From the NCBI RefSeq assembly GCF_001310635.1, contig NZ_BAXR01000002.1:458693-522692 (forward strand): a DNA stretch of 64,000 nt. The letters are read 5' to 3'. Both the position numbers and the translations under genes were made by a program. Shown here piece by piece: positions 10,360-19,932 of this stretch. The first letter of the stretch is position 1, and the number at the start of each line of letters is the position of its first letter. This stretch comes from Bacillus sp. JCM 19034 (lineage in GTDB: Bacteria; Bacillota; Bacilli; Bacillales; Bacillaceae_D). The notes beneath the pieces are model-generated. The model searched no databases, was not told the origin of the DNA, and saw nothing but the letters and a program-made list of their open reading frames with translations.

Positions 10360-11328
10360 ATGAACAACCGTCTTTATTTATTTATTATAGTCGTTATGAT
10401 TAGCTTATTAGTAGGGTGTTCAGAAGGCGATGAATCGCAAGCTTCATCCTCTTCGAAAATTGGTTTATTGATGGAAGCAACAATTGATGATCAGGGCTGG
10501 AATAGTAAAGGATATCAAGGACTTTTAAATATTCATTCTAAACTTGGTATCGACGTTGTCTTTAAAGAAAACATTGATACAGAAGCAAAGGTTGAGCGAG
10601 CTGTCGAGGAATTTGCAGAAGAAGGAGTGTCCCTCATTTTTGGCCATGGGAATTTTTATGCAATCCCATTCACTAGGTTGGGACAACAATATGATAACCT
10701 TCATTTTGTTAGCTTTAATGGTTCAGTGGAAGGGGAAAATGTGACAAGTCTTCATTTTGATAGCTATGCCATGGGGTTCTTTGCAGGAATCATTGCTGCA
10801 AAGATGTCAGAAACTCAACAAGTGGGAGTGATTGCCGCTTTTCCATGGCAATCTGAAGTAGAAGGTTTTTATGAGGGGGCATCTTTAGATCACAATACGA
10901 CCGTTCAAATTCATTATGTAGAAGATTGGATAGATGATGAAAAGGCACTAGCTATATTTAGAGAAATGGTATCAGATGGAGTAGATGTGTTTTACCCAGC
11001 AGGTGATGGGTTTCATGTCAGATTAGTTGAAGAAACGAAAAACGAAGGGTTATATGCGATTGGTTATATCAGTGATCAAATTGATCTTGGTGAAGCAACG
11101 GTTTTAACGAGTACGATTCAAAAGGTGGACTTGCTATATGAGTTAGTTGCAGAGCAATATCGAAATGGGGAGTTAACAGGGGGTAACTACATGTATAATT
11201 TTGAAGATGGAGTTATTTCGTTAGGGCCATTCGGTTCAAACGTTCCTGAAGAAGTGCAAGTACAAATGATGGAGGCTGTTGATCATTTTATTGAAACGGG
11301 TGAGTTACCTACAAGCTCGATATTTTAA
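10360..11328 (+). CDS. med: Med-like BMP-family lipoprotein, competence regulator
   Basis: This is a 322-residue lipoprotein of the basic-membrane-protein/PBP1 substrate-binding family. It has a signal peptide (residues 1-20) with lipobox LLVGC, then KIGLLMEATIDDQGWNSKGYQGL, GVSLIFGHGNFYA, YAMGFFAGIIAA and a C-terminal VISLGPFG. In B. subtilis Med raises comK expression, and comZ lies just downstream as it does here. The binding-protein fold suggests ligand sensing, although the ligand is unknown. Name rests on family, length and the med-comZ pair. Confidence 0.85.
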   Translation: MNNRLYLFIIVVMISLLVGCSEGDESQASSSSKIGLLMEATIDDQGWNSKGYQGLLNIHSKLGIDVVFKENIDTEAKVERAVEEFAEEGVSLIFGHGNFYAIPFTRLGQQYDNLHFVSFNGSVEGENVTSLHFDSYAMGFFAGIIAAKMSETQQVGVIAAFPWQSEVEGFYEGASLDHNTTVQIHYVEDWIDDEKALAIFREMVSDGVDVFYPAGDGFHVRLVEETKNEGLYAIGYISDQIDLGEATVLTSTIQKVDLLYELVAEQYRNGELTGGNYMYNFEDGVISLGPFGSNVPEEVQVQMMEAVDHFIETGELPTSSIF

Positions 11329-11436
11329 GATTATGAATTGGATAAAATGAAAACGTACGATTATATCAGTTTGCTTGATTTCACTGTGATCGCATAGTAT
11401 GGTTATGAGGGAAGATTTGGACAAGAGGTGGAAAAT

Positions 11437-11628
11437 ATGATCAATCAAGAACAAAATATGAAATTTATGCAAATCGCGATGAAATATTTACCTGAGGGAA
11501 AAAAGATGCTTGATGAAAAAGGGATAGAATTGAATATGGAAGATTTACAGCCAATGCTTGAAATCCTTTTAAATGTGATGAATGAAGCATATGAATTAGG
11601 AAAACAAGAAGCATCACAAGAGGAATAA
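11437..11628 (+). CDS. comZ: ComZ, competence regulator of the comG operon
   Basis: This is a 63-residue protein with FMQIAMKYLPEGKKML and MEDLQPMLEIL followed by NEAYELGK, the conserved ComZ pattern. In B. subtilis ComZ lowers transcription of the comG operon. A reading from GTG 11428 is possible, but AGAGGTGG sits correctly for the ATG at 11437 and this gives the usual ComZ length. It lies about 110 bases after med. Its presumed target, comGA-comGB, is at the right end of this same window. Confidence 0.88.
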   Translation: MINQEQNMKFMQIAMKYLPEGKKMLDEKGIELNMEDLQPMLEILLNVMNEAYELGKQEASQEE

Positions 11629-11656
11629 ACGCTTTACATGTTTCTATTATTGATGA

Positions 11657-11691
11657 GGAGGTATGTCAAAGGGAATTCCCTTGCTACCTCC
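11657..11691 (+). terminator. Intrinsic terminator after comZ
   Basis: GGAGGTA (11657-11663) pairs with TACCTCC (11685-11691), with a second nested stem AAGGG/CCCTT inside, followed closely by a T-rich run. Confidence 0.8.
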
Positions 11692-11830
11692 GTTCATTTT
11701 TTGTGAACGAAATAAACTCACAGAAGATACGAGCAAAACTAGAACATTGAAACAGCTCCGTATGTCGCAATTTAGAAATGCTACTTTTGAATATATCTTA
11801 CTTGAATACATAGTTTGAGGAGTGAATGTT

Positions 11831-12157
11831 TTGACACAAAAGGCAACAAAGCTCCAGGCTTTTGCAATGGAAATGAAAGAAGGATTTACTCTTTTAAAAG
11901 ACGGACAATATGAAGAAGCCCTAAAAAAACTAAAGCCTTTTATTGAGTTAATGAAACAAGGAGACGCACCTCATGTACGACTTTTTGTCTCTTATGGCAT
12001 TGCCCAATTTCGAACAGGTGATATGGAAGGATTTCTTGAAACGTACGCAAATGTCAAAGAAATGAAAGCAAATAATGAAGAGGAAAAGCGTTTAAAGAGT
12101 AACCTAGATCAATTATTTGAAACAATGATGAATGAGTTAGATCGAGAACATTCATAG
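11831..12157 (+). CDS. Small helical TPR-like protein, unknown function
   Basis: The product is about 108 residues, highly charged and all-helical by composition. The segment FTLLKDGQYEEALKKLKPFI and the following VRLFVSYGIAQFRTGDMEGFLETY have the spacing of two tetratricopeptide repeats, so a protein-protein contact role is plausible. GAGGAGTG lies just before, which suits the TTG at 11831; a GTG at 11822 overlaps the binding site and is less likely. It sits between the comZ terminator and a coat-like gene. No family name is offered. Confidence 0.65.
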   Translation: MTQKATKLQAFAMEMKEGFTLLKDGQYEEALKKLKPFIELMKQGDAPHVRLFVSYGIAQFRTGDMEGFLETYANVKEMKANNEEEKRLKSNLDQLFETMMNELDREHS

Positions 12158-12226
12158 TGGACTAGCTCCATTTTACGTTTCAGCTCATAGGATGTTACTA
12201 ACCTATGGGAAGGAGTTGCTATATAC

Positions 12227-12496
12227 ATGTATCATCATGCTCACATGCAAGGGTTTCGTAATCAATCAGGCTATCACCATGGCCAAGATCAGCGATTCCC
12301 TTTTTTACCATTCCTGGCAGGTTTAGCGGTTGGCCCTGTTTTATTTGGTGGGGTAGGACGTCCTAACGCTTACGCACCTAGCTACGGACCAAACTTTGGT
12401 CCAAATTATGGTCCCGGATTTGGTCCACAATATGGTCCAAATTACGGTCCGTCTTATGGTGGTTATGCTCCACCAAGACCATATTATGCATGGTAA
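12227..12496 (+). CDS. Gly/Tyr/Pro-rich repeat protein, possible spore-coat component
   Basis: The 89-residue protein starts with a His/Gln-rich segment, has a short hydrophobic stretch (FPFLPFLAGLAVGPVLFGG) and then about six units of the type YGPN/FGPN (residues 51-78), ending PPRPYYAW. Composition is that of structural, cross-linkable surface or coat proteins in sporulating Bacilli, but no specific family is claimed. AAGGAG at 12210-12215 serves the ATG. A small hairpin (CATAGG/CCTATG, 12186-12207) abuts that site. A terminator follows, so it is its own unit. Confidence 0.7.
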   Translation: MYHHAHMQGFRNQSGYHHGQDQRFPFLPFLAGLAVGPVLFGGVGRPNAYAPSYGPNFGPNYGPGFGPQYGPNYGPSYGGYAPPRPYYAW

Positions 12497-12519
12497 TGAA
12501 TTTGTTTATTAATATAAAG

Positions 12520-12555
12520 AAGGCCCATGAGTGAACTTTCACTTGTGAGCCTTTT
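12520..12555 (+). terminator. Intrinsic terminator after the Gly/Tyr/Pro-rich gene
   Basis: AAGGC/GCCTT outer pairs and a GAGTGAA/TTCACT inner stem, followed by T7. Confidence 0.75.
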
Positions 12556-12615
12556 TTTGCTAGTTGAATGTTATGTTATTTCTAAGCGAATGTGAGAGAA
12601 GTGTAATGGAAATTG

Positions 12616-12920
12616 TTATTCTTCCCTCTTCTCCTCTTTAGCATCGTTACCGTCCTTGCTTTTTTTAGCTAACCAACCAGAAATAGCTGTGAACAAGGGA
12701 GTTAACGACTGTGCAAGTGATATGATTGCATCCAATTGATTTGGTGTTGGTTGATACCCAGCTTGCTGTTCTGTTTGTTGTTCTGATGGGTCCTCTTCCT
12801 TAATTTGTTGTTGGTCTATGTCAGTATCCTTTTGTTCAACGGCTGATTCGTTTGATTCAGGTCGTCCAAACATTAACTCCGAAAAAAATCACGCGTTGGT
12901 TGTTGTTCTTCTTCTGCCAT
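12616..12920 (-). CDS. Acidic small protein, unknown (frameshift in an A7 run)
   Basis: The main frame gives 85 residues rich in Glu and Gln, followed by a hydrophobic helix (LDAIISLAQSLTPLFTAISGW) and a charged KEEKREE tail. Upstream in another frame lies ATG at 12920 with a perfect AGGAGGTATA site, reading MAEEEQQPTRDFF. The two frames join through FSELMFGRP if the A7 run at 12882-12888 had eight bases. The full protein would be about 101 residues. The architecture (acidic linker plus one amphipathic or membrane helix) is all that can be said. It is transcribed divergently from fabH. Confidence 0.62.
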
Positions 12921-13018
12921 TTATATACCTCCTTATCAAATAGAAGTTTACTCCTAAGTTAGTGTATGGTTGAAATAACCAGTTGTGTAAAGGTAAAAGC
13001 CTAAAACTAGGTTACAAC

Positions 13019-13063
13019 TGGACAGAACGTTAGAATTAAAATATAATTAGTATCAGGTACTAA
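13019..13063 (+). promoter_or_regulatory. fabHF promoter with FapR-type operator
   Basis: TGGACA (13019-13024), a 17-base spacer and TATAAT (13042-13047) form a sigma-A promoter. TTAGTATCAGGTACTAA (13047-13063) begins at the last base of the -10 box and is an imperfect palindrome matching the FapR site type TTAGTACC...GGTACTAA. FapR is released from DNA by malonyl-CoA in Bacillus. A second copy lies before fabI at 56601. Confidence 0.82.
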
Positions 13064-13105
13064 TATGAACCCAAAAAAGATCGCTCCGATGAAAGGGGAT
13101 TAAAA

Positions 13106-14044
13106 ATGACAAAAGCAGGTATTATTGGGATTGGAAGCTATATTCCTGAACAGGTAGTGACTAATTTTGATTTTGAGAAAAAAATAGATACTTCTGATGA
13201 GTGGATTCGCACAAGAACAGGTATAGAAGAACGCCGATTTGCAACGGAAGACATTGATAGTTCACATATGGCATTAGCAGCAGCTAAAGAAGCATTAGAG
13301 CATGCGGAGATTTCTGCTGAAGAACTAGATTTAATTTTAGTCGGAACAGTTACGCCAGATATGCCTTTTCCAACTGTTTCAACGATTATTCAGGAACAAC
13401 TAGGAGCAAATAAGGCTGCAGCGATGGATATTAGTGCTGCGTGTGCGGGTTTTATATATGGCATTGTGACGGCACAGCAATTTATTGAAACAGGGGCATA
13501 TAAAAATATACTTGTAGTCGGTGTTGAGAAGCTATCAAAGATTACCGACTTTAATGATCGAAATACGGCTGTATTGTTTGGTGATGGTGCTGGAGCAGCA
13601 GTAATAGGGCCTGTATCAAATGATCGTGGTATTTTATCATTTGAATTAGGTGCAGACGGTGGAGGTGCTTTTCATATCCATCAAAAAGATAAATATTTAG
13701 AGATGAATGGACGTGAAGTATTTAAATTTGCTGTTCGCCAGATGGGTGAATCGTCTGTTCATGTTCTTGAAAAGGCTGGTCTGACTAAAGAAGATTGTGA
13801 TTTTCTTATTCCTCATCAAGCTAATATTCGTATTATGGAAGCAGCACGAGAGCGGTTAGGTTTAGATAAGGATAAAATGGCTTTAACAGTACAAAAGTAC
13901 GGAAATACTTCATCAGCGTCAATTCCAATGGCACTCGTTGATGAGTGGAAGGCTGGTAAAATTAAGGATGGAGATGTTATTGTATTAGTAGGCTTTGGTG
14001 CTGGGTTAACGTGGGGTGCTGTAGCTTTAAGATGGGGTAAATAA
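13106..14044 (+). CDS. fabH: Beta-ketoacyl-ACP synthase III
   Basis: FabH starts fatty-acid synthesis by condensing an acyl-CoA primer with malonyl-ACP. The 312-residue protein has the active cysteine in DISAACAGF, the histidine in [10 protein letters not shown] and the asparagine in [12 protein letters not shown], the normal Cys-His-Asn triad. GIGSYIPE at the N-terminus and [10 protein letters not shown] at the end are typical. GAAAGGGG precedes the ATG. It is followed by fabF after 36 bases in one operon controlled by the FapR-type site upstream. In B. subtilis this copy is called fabHA. Confidence 0.96.
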   Translation: MTKAGIIGIGSYIPEQVVTNFDFEKKIDTSDEWIRTRTGIEERRFATEDIDSSHMALAAAKEALEHAEISAEELDLILVGTVTPDMPFPTVSTIIQEQLGANKAAAMDISAACAGFIYGIVTAQQFIETGAYKNILVVGVEKLSKITDFNDRNTAVLFGDGAGAAVIGPVSNDRGILSFELGADGGGAFHIHQKDKYLEMNGREVFKFAVRQMGESSVHVLEKAGLTKEDCDFLIPHQANIRIMEAARERLGLDKDKMALTVQKYGNTSSASIPMALVDEWKAGKIKDGDVIVLVGFGAGLTWGAVALRWGK

Positions 14045-14080
14045 CAGTTCATTATAAAATAGGGTAAAGGAGAGGTAATT

Positions 14081-15321
14081 ATGGATAAACGCCGAGTAGT
14101 CGTAACTGGAATGGGTACTGTGAACCCGCTTGGATTGAATGTTGATGAAACATGGAATCATGCTTTAGCGGGAAAATCTGGAGTTGGCCCGTTAACACGT
14201 GTTGATGTTGATCAATTTCCTATTCATGTTTCTGCTGAGGTAGACAATTTTGACCCGAGTGTATTTATCGATAAAAGGAAGCACGTAAAATGGATCGCTT
14301 TACGCAATTTGCTGTAGCATCTTCATTAATGGCTTTGAAGGATGCTGATTTGACGATTACCGATGAAATTGCACCACGAGTTGGTGTATGGATTGGATCT
14401 GGGATCGGTGGAATGGAAACATACGAAAAGAATTTTCACCAGTTTTTAGATAAAGGATATCGTCGTGTTAGTCCATTTTTCGTTCCAATGATGATTCCTG
14501 ATATGGCCTCAGGACAAGTATCAATCATAACAGGTGCAAAAGGAATTAATTCTTGTACCGTAACCGCGTGTGCTTCCGGAACGAATTCAATTGGTGATGC
14601 TTTTAAAGTAATTCAGCGAGGCGATGCTGACATTATGATTACGGGTGGATCTGAGGCTCCTATTACAAATATGGCTGTTGCTGGTTTCTGTGCTGCAAAG
14701 GCTGTATCAACTAACGAAGATCCTGCAACGGCTTCACGTCCATTTGATAAAAATCGCGATGGCTTTGTTATGGGTGAAGGTGCTGGTATCCTCATTCTAG
14801 AAAGCTTAGAGTCAGCAAAAAAACGAGGGGCACGTATTTATGCAGAAATTGCAGGGTATGGTGCTACTGGTGATGCGTACCACGTCACTGCTCCAGCACC
14901 TGAAGGAGAAGGAGGATCTCGGGCGATGAAACAAGCGATTGAAGATGCAGAGTTAACTCCAGCAAATATTGACTATTTAAATGCACATGGTACGAGTACG
15001 CCATATAACGATAAGTTTGAAACGATGGCTGCAAAAACGGTATTTGGAGAGCATGCTTATCAACTAGCGATTAGTTCTACAAAGTCGATGACCGGGCATT
15101 TATTAGGAGCAGCAGGTGCAGTGGAAGCAATTCTCACAGTTAAAACGATCCAAGATGGAATGATTCCTCCAACTATTAATTATGAAACACCTGATCCAGA
15201 TTGTGATCTAGATTATGTCCCGAATGAAGCAAGAAAACAACAAGTACGAGCAGCGATGAGTAATTCTTTAGGCTTTGGCGGTCATAATGCTACATTAGTA
15301 TTTAAGACGTATGAAGAATAA
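14081..15321 (+). CDS. fabF: Beta-ketoacyl-ACP synthase II (one frameshift)
   Basis: FabF elongates acyl-ACP with malonyl-ACP. The protein opens with [15 protein letters not shown] and carries the active cysteine in [10 protein letters not shown] and the two histidines in [11 protein letters not shown] and [12 protein letters not shown]. The frame breaks at about 14275 in a short A run; adding one A gives [15 protein letters not shown], the expected sequence. As fabF is an essential condensing enzyme and the only one seen here, a real lesion is improbable. Total length would be about 413 residues, normal for the family. AGGAGAGG precedes the ATG. Confidence 0.94.
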
Positions 15322-15338
15322 CTAGTCTTGAAATGATA

Positions 15339-15383
15339 AAGGGCACTTAAAAAGGATTAACCTTCCCTTTTTAAGGTGCCCTT
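15339..15383. terminator. Bidirectional terminator between fabF and the nucleotidyltransferase gene
   Basis: AAGGGCACTTAAAAAGG (15339-15355) pairs with the segment ending AAGGTGCCCTT at 15383 with one mismatch. It lies at the 3' end of two convergent genes and overlaps the minus-strand coding end. Confidence 0.82.
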
Positions 15384-17877
15384 AATCCATTGATCTGCTT
15401 CTTCTTTCGTATGGATCTGCTCATTAATTTGTAAACAAGCAAGTTCGAAAAGAAGTGATTTAAATGTTGGTCCAGGTTTTAAACCGTATGAAATTAAATC
15501 CTTTCCCGTTAAAAGTGGTGAAAGCTGTCTTCGCCGTTCAATATAATTCAATACCCAGTCATTGTTTGTTTGAACACTGAAAAAAGCAAGCTGACTTCTT
15601 GAATATGGTGCCATTTTTTATGGGCAGTATAAAAGGAATCAACTGTTTTTACATCAATTTCTAATTGTTGTATTTCATTTATCATTTGCTTGTTCTCTGT
15701 TGTAAGGCATATTTGCGAATCATTCCTTCATTGTGTCCTTCTAAGAAAATGAGAAGATAAGGAAAAATCTCTTTAATATCTAGCTCCGTTAATGAACGAA
15801 TGATTTGAGTCCGTTTTGCAGTGATACGAGCTTGAAAGAGTTCTTGCCAAACGTTTAGATCATTTAATTGAATCATCCCATTATAAAGTTGTCCTTCTTG
15901 CATAAATAGCTTGAGCTCGCGAATAAGTCGCTGTGGGCTAATACGTTTAACCATATGTGCAGCATCAAGGGCTAATTTCCTTGTTTGTGTAGACAATTGA
16001 TAGTTTAATCTTAGAACAAAGCGAACGGCTCGAAAGATTCGAGTAGGATCTTCTACAAAACTTAAGGAATGAAGAACACGAATGACTTTCTGGTCAAGGT
16101 CATCCATACCTTGGTAATAATCAATTAAATATCCGAACTTTTCTTTGTTTAATTGAATAGCTAATGCATTAATTGAAAAATCTCGCCTACTTAAATCTTC
16201 ACGAATGTTCGAAGCTTTGACACTCGGAAGAACACCAGGATTTTGATAATATTCTGTTCGGCATGTTACTAAATCAATTTTGAAACCATCCTTTGTTGTC
16301 CATGTTGCCGTTCCAAATTCTTCGTGAGATTTAACTGTCCCACCGTATGTTTGTTCAAGCTGCAAGGCAAAGGAAATTGCATTTCCTTCAATAACTATAT
16401 CAATGTCTTCATTCTGTGTTTCAAGAATTAAATCACGAACGATTCCACCAACTAAAAAAGCGGGATAATGATATTGATCAGCTAGTTGTCCAATTTTTTT
16501 TAACAGTTGGAGAACAGAGGGAGTTAATCCGTTATTCAGTCTATGAAGCATTGTTTTTTGAGTTAATTGTTTCTTGTCTATTTCAATAGGTAAAGATTGA
16601 TGCAACTGTTCAATTAAATCAGTGCGGGAAATGATACCAACGACTGCTTGTCCATCTAAAATCGGTATTCTCCCGATATTATGCTTCATCATGACAGCTT
16701 GAATCGTCTCAAGTGAAGCTTCTTTCGGAAGTGTTACGATCTTTGTCGACATGTACGCTTTTACGGGGGCGTGTCCTAGTCCATGATGAATCGCTTTATC
16801 AACGTCGCGACGAGAAATGACGCCAACGAGTTGCTCGTTTTCATTGAGAACAGGAAACCCGGTATGTCCAAATTGAAACATTTGATCTAACGTCGATTGA
16901 ATGGTTGTTTCAGGTAGAACAAATTTAATGGGGGTCGACATTATGTCCGCGGCCGTTATTGGTTTTTGGAAAATAGTATGTACTAGAGAATGGACGGATT
17001 CTAAAGCAAGATCAAGTGAGCCATTTTTTATCGTCGCTGAACCTGCCTGTGAATGTCCACCACCACCTAACTCCTTTAGCATGAATTGGAAGTCAATTCG
17101 TTCAGAACTGCTTCTCACAACGATATAAACGTGTTTCTTCATTTTAACAATGGTAATCACACCATCAGTATGAGTCATCTCCAATAACTTTCTTGTAATA
17201 ACTGCTAATCCACTTTGATAATCGTCAAGTTCATGACTAGTGATAAAAAGTCTTAATCCGTCTTTTTCTAGTTCATTGCCAGATAATAATAACGTCTGTA
17301 GCAACTGAATTTCTACTGTTGTAAAACCTGTTTCAGAAAAACGTTCAATTAAGGAGATGTCCATTCCATTATTTAATAGAAAGGCTGCTGCTTGTAAATC
17401 CGCTGCTTGTGTTTGCAAAAAGGTGAAGTTACCAGTGTCAGTATATAGACCGAGCCCAAATAATGTTGCTTCAAAGGCGGAAATAGTCATTTCTTTTTCG
17501 CGAATATATTCAATTAAAATCGTAATGGCTGCACCATAATGTTTTATTATTTTCGTTCCCTTTTGATAATCATGATCTTTTGGTTGATGATGATCGTATA
17601 TTATCACTTCTTTTTGATGTGGCAGCCGATTAATGGGTATTCCAGTTCGTTCTAATGAAGAAACGTCAACGACGATAAGTGTACTGACACTTTCCCAAGT
17701 AATTTGCTCGTAGTTCTTAAACGATAGTTTATCACGATAGATCGCTAAATAAGATTTTACAGTAGCTTGTTGTTTATCGGTTAGGGCAACGGTTGCATTA
17801 GGATAAAGCTTTTTTGCTGCTAACATACAAGCTAGGCCATCAAAATCTAAATTCACATGTGAAACAATCACTTCCAT
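15357..17877 (-). CDS. DHH-CBS-tRNA nucleotidyltransferase fusion (A-, CC- or CCA-adding; frameshifted C-terminus)
   Basis: This is a large fusion of about 840 residues. Residues 1-310 form a DHH phosphoesterase-like domain with NLDFDG, YDHHQPKD and the DHHA1 signature ELGGGGHSQAGSA. Two CBS domains follow (about 312-430; ITAADIMSTPIKF and VKAYMSTKIVTLP). Then comes a class II nucleotidyltransferase head with LVGGIVRDLIL, the metal-binding EDIDIVIEG and LSRRDFSINALAI. The helical tail breaks frame near 15690 and again near 15600, and the last 85 residues continue in the same order. This architecture is known from A- or CC-adding enzymes in Aquifex and some Bacillus relatives; specificity cannot be read here. 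A separate cca elsewhere would point to a split A/CC system. Confidence 0.85.
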
Positions 17878-17954
17878 ATCATAGTTACCTCTTTCGTATA
17901 CCTATTATTTCCGGTCACTGCTTTCTTCTAGCATAGCGATCAACTAGAAAACGG

Positions 17955-18596
17955 TCAACATTGTTCTTCAATCATTAGTCCTTTTGTTATTAATGGGGGA
18001 GGCTCATACGTGTTTTCCATTTTTGATTGTCTATTTTTAACTTTTATAAAAGAGTAGTACTCTTTTATAATGAGTGATTTAAAATCTCTAATTAGCTCCG
18101 TAACATGAGTATTAGACGTTGTTGTTAAAAAATGTAGTAATTTATTGCACTGGAATGATAAATAGGCATGGTGATTGATTGAAATTCCGACTTTGGAAAA
18201 GGCTTCCTCGTAATGTTGTAGAATCGTTATGATTACATCAGTATGGGCAGAGCCAGTTATTCGATCATATTGCATCAGTGCAGAAATGGCTTTGTTATAT
18301 TTCTGAATCAGTTGTTCAGTTTGATAAATCAGTGTTCCATTCTCATCCAATTGTTCAATGGCGTTTTTTAGTTCCTGCTCACGGTGATAAAATTGTTTGA
18401 ATTCTTCTTTTAATTCTTGGAGGGCACGGTAGTACCGTTCATAAGAAAGAATAAAGTTATCTGTCGGATGTTTCGTTTCATTTTCAACTGGACGAGTAGC
18501 TTCAATTTTTTCAACAGCTTGAACTGTAGTTGAAGAAGTTAAACGATTTACGTAATTTGAGCGTATTCTTTCTAATCGCATCCGATTATAGCTCAT
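17955..18596 (-). CDS. Coiled-coil protein of unknown function
   Basis: The 213-residue product has a basic N-terminus, a Thr/Glu-rich linker, and from about residue 48 a long charged helical region (YRALQELKEEFKQFYHREQE and on) of coiled-coil type. The last 30 residues are polar with a PPPL stretch. There is no signal peptide, membrane segment or catalytic motif that I can see. AGGAGGAGT precedes the ATG. It lies 77 bases upstream of the nucleotidyltransferase fusion in the same direction and might be cotranscribed with it. No family assignment. Confidence 0.7.
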   Translation of the reverse strand: MSYNRMRLERIRSNYVNRLTSSTTVQAVEKIEATRPVENETKHPTDNFILSYERYYRALQELKEEFKQFYHREQELKNAIEQLDENGTLIYQTEQLIQKYNKAISALMQYDRITGSAHTDVIITILQHYEEAFSKVGISINHHAYLSFQCNKLLHFLTTTSNTHVTELIRDFKSLIIKEYYSFIKVKNRQSKMENTYEPPPLITKGLMIEEQC

Positions 18597-18750
18597 TGTT
18601 ACTCCTCCTTATAAAAAAGGTTTATACTACATATATTCCCTTTTTTAAGGAATGAAACCTCTTTACGTTTAAAAAATAGTACGAGAAGCAGGAGTTTTAT
18701 GTTCAATAAAGAAATTTGTATAACGAAAGCTGTTAAGCGAGGAGGGCAAC

Positions 18751-19494
18751 ATGAAAAGGATAGCACTTATATCTGATATTCACGGTAATGTTCCTGCATT
18801 AGAAGCTGTATTAGAGGATATTGGGGCAAGGACGATCGATGAGTTAATTTGTCTAGGTGACCTTGTCGGAAAAGGACCTGAATCAAAAAAGGCCGTTGAT
18901 TTAATTAGACAGCATTGTGATCATGTTGTAATGGGAAATTGGGATGATTTTATTACAAAGCCCACAGATTATGATGTTATTAAATGGCATCAAAAGCAAT
19001 TATCAGAACATGATTTTGACTATTTACGTAGTCTTCCACATTCCTATGAATTTTGGCTAAGTGGACAATTGATTCGAGTATTTCACGCTTCACCAAGAAG
19101 TGTTTATGAGCGAATCCAACCTTGGGATGCTATTGAAGAACGGTTAAGTTTGTTACAAAACAGTAATTTAACAGAAAACATAGCGGGGATCACGGAACCA
19201 AATGTAATAGCGTACGGAGATATTCATAATGCATATATACAGCATCATAACCGACAAACGATCATAAATGTTGGCAGTGTTGGAAATCCACTTGATAAGA
19301 TTCAAGCTTCATACGTTATTTTGGAAGGAGAGCCAAACGAAACCAAAGAGGGGACATTTGCCATTCAATTTATGCGTGTTCCATATGATGTCGATTTAGC
19401 GATACAACGAGCGATTGATGTTAATATGCCTGAACTAAACGAGTATACAATAGAGCTTCGAACGGGACAGTATCGTGGATTAAAAAATAGCTAA
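18751..19494 (+). CDS. Calcineurin-like metallophosphoesterase
   Basis: The 247-residue protein has the dimetal phosphoesterase motifs in order: SDIHGNVPAL (residues 8-17), CLGDLVGKGP, GNWDD (in place of the commoner GNHD/E), and YGDIHNAYI with NVGSVGNP near the C-terminus. This is the YfcE/protein-phosphatase-like branch; the substrate is not predictable. GAGGAGGGC precedes the ATG. It appears to be a single-gene unit. Confidence 0.85.
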   Translation: MKRIALISDIHGNVPALEAVLEDIGARTIDELICLGDLVGKGPESKKAVDLIRQHCDHVVMGNWDDFITKPTDYDVIKWHQKQLSEHDFDYLRSLPHSYEFWLSGQLIRVFHASPRSVYERIQPWDAIEERLSLLQNSNLTENIAGITEPNVIAYGDIHNAYIQHHNRQTIINVGSVGNPLDKIQASYVILEGEPNETKEGTFAIQFMRVPYDVDLAIQRAIDVNMPELNEYTIELRTGQYRGLKNS

Positions 19495-19529
19495 ATTGTG
19501 ACTACTAGTTAGATGACGCTTATGAGAAT

Positions 19530-19587
19530 AAAGCACTGGCTTTCACACATGGTTCTTAACGAATCATTTTAAAAGCACAGTGCTTTA
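19530..19587. terminator. Long-loop inverted repeat, possible terminator
   Basis: TAAAGCACTG (19530-19539) pairs exactly with CAGTGCTTTA (19578-19587) across a 38-base loop. It lies between convergent genes. The long loop makes a terminator role uncertain. Confidence 0.4.
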
Positions 19588-19603
19588 CTAATGTGATTGA
19601 TCT

Positions 19604-19726
19604 TTACTTCTTTATTCCAAGCTCTTGATTGGCTTTTGAAATGGTTGTTCGTTCTTTTCCAGTTCTCGGCTGAGCGGCATCTTTGCTTTCAATCATATTA
19701 CGTTTAGATTTTGAACGTTTGCTCAT
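19604..19726 (-). CDS. Small basic protein, 40 residues
   Basis: This gene is too short for usual ORF calling. The ATG at 19726 follows AAAAGGGGGGATTCGT, an excellent binding site. The product begins MSKRSKSKRNMIESKD and continues AAQPRTGKERTTIS, hydrophilic and lysine/arginine-rich. It resembles in style the small basic proteins of spore-forming Bacilli, but I cannot place it in a family. Confidence 0.62.
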   Translation of the reverse strand: MSKRSKSKRNMIESKDAAQPRTGKERTTISKANQELGIKK

Positions 19727-19796
19727 ACGAATCCCCCCTTTTGCTCGTTTAATTGTATTGTTTTCTAGTTCAAGTCATTTTATTTAATAAAACAAA

Positions 19797-19820
19797 AAGA
19801 GTTCATTACTTTGAACTCTT
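19797..19820 (-). terminator. Terminator downstream of ytoQ
   Basis: On the minus strand AAGAGTTCA pairs with TGAACTCTT across a 6-base loop and is followed by a T-rich tail (TTTGTTTTATT). Confidence 0.8.
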
Positions 19821-19932
19821 ATACAAAAAGGGAAGGGGAGCCATTTGTTGGTGTGTTGCTCAATCCAAGCGTAGCTAGTTCAAGTAGGATTCTAGTTGCT
19901 ACTAGTTTATCTGATGGCTCCAGTACTTATAT

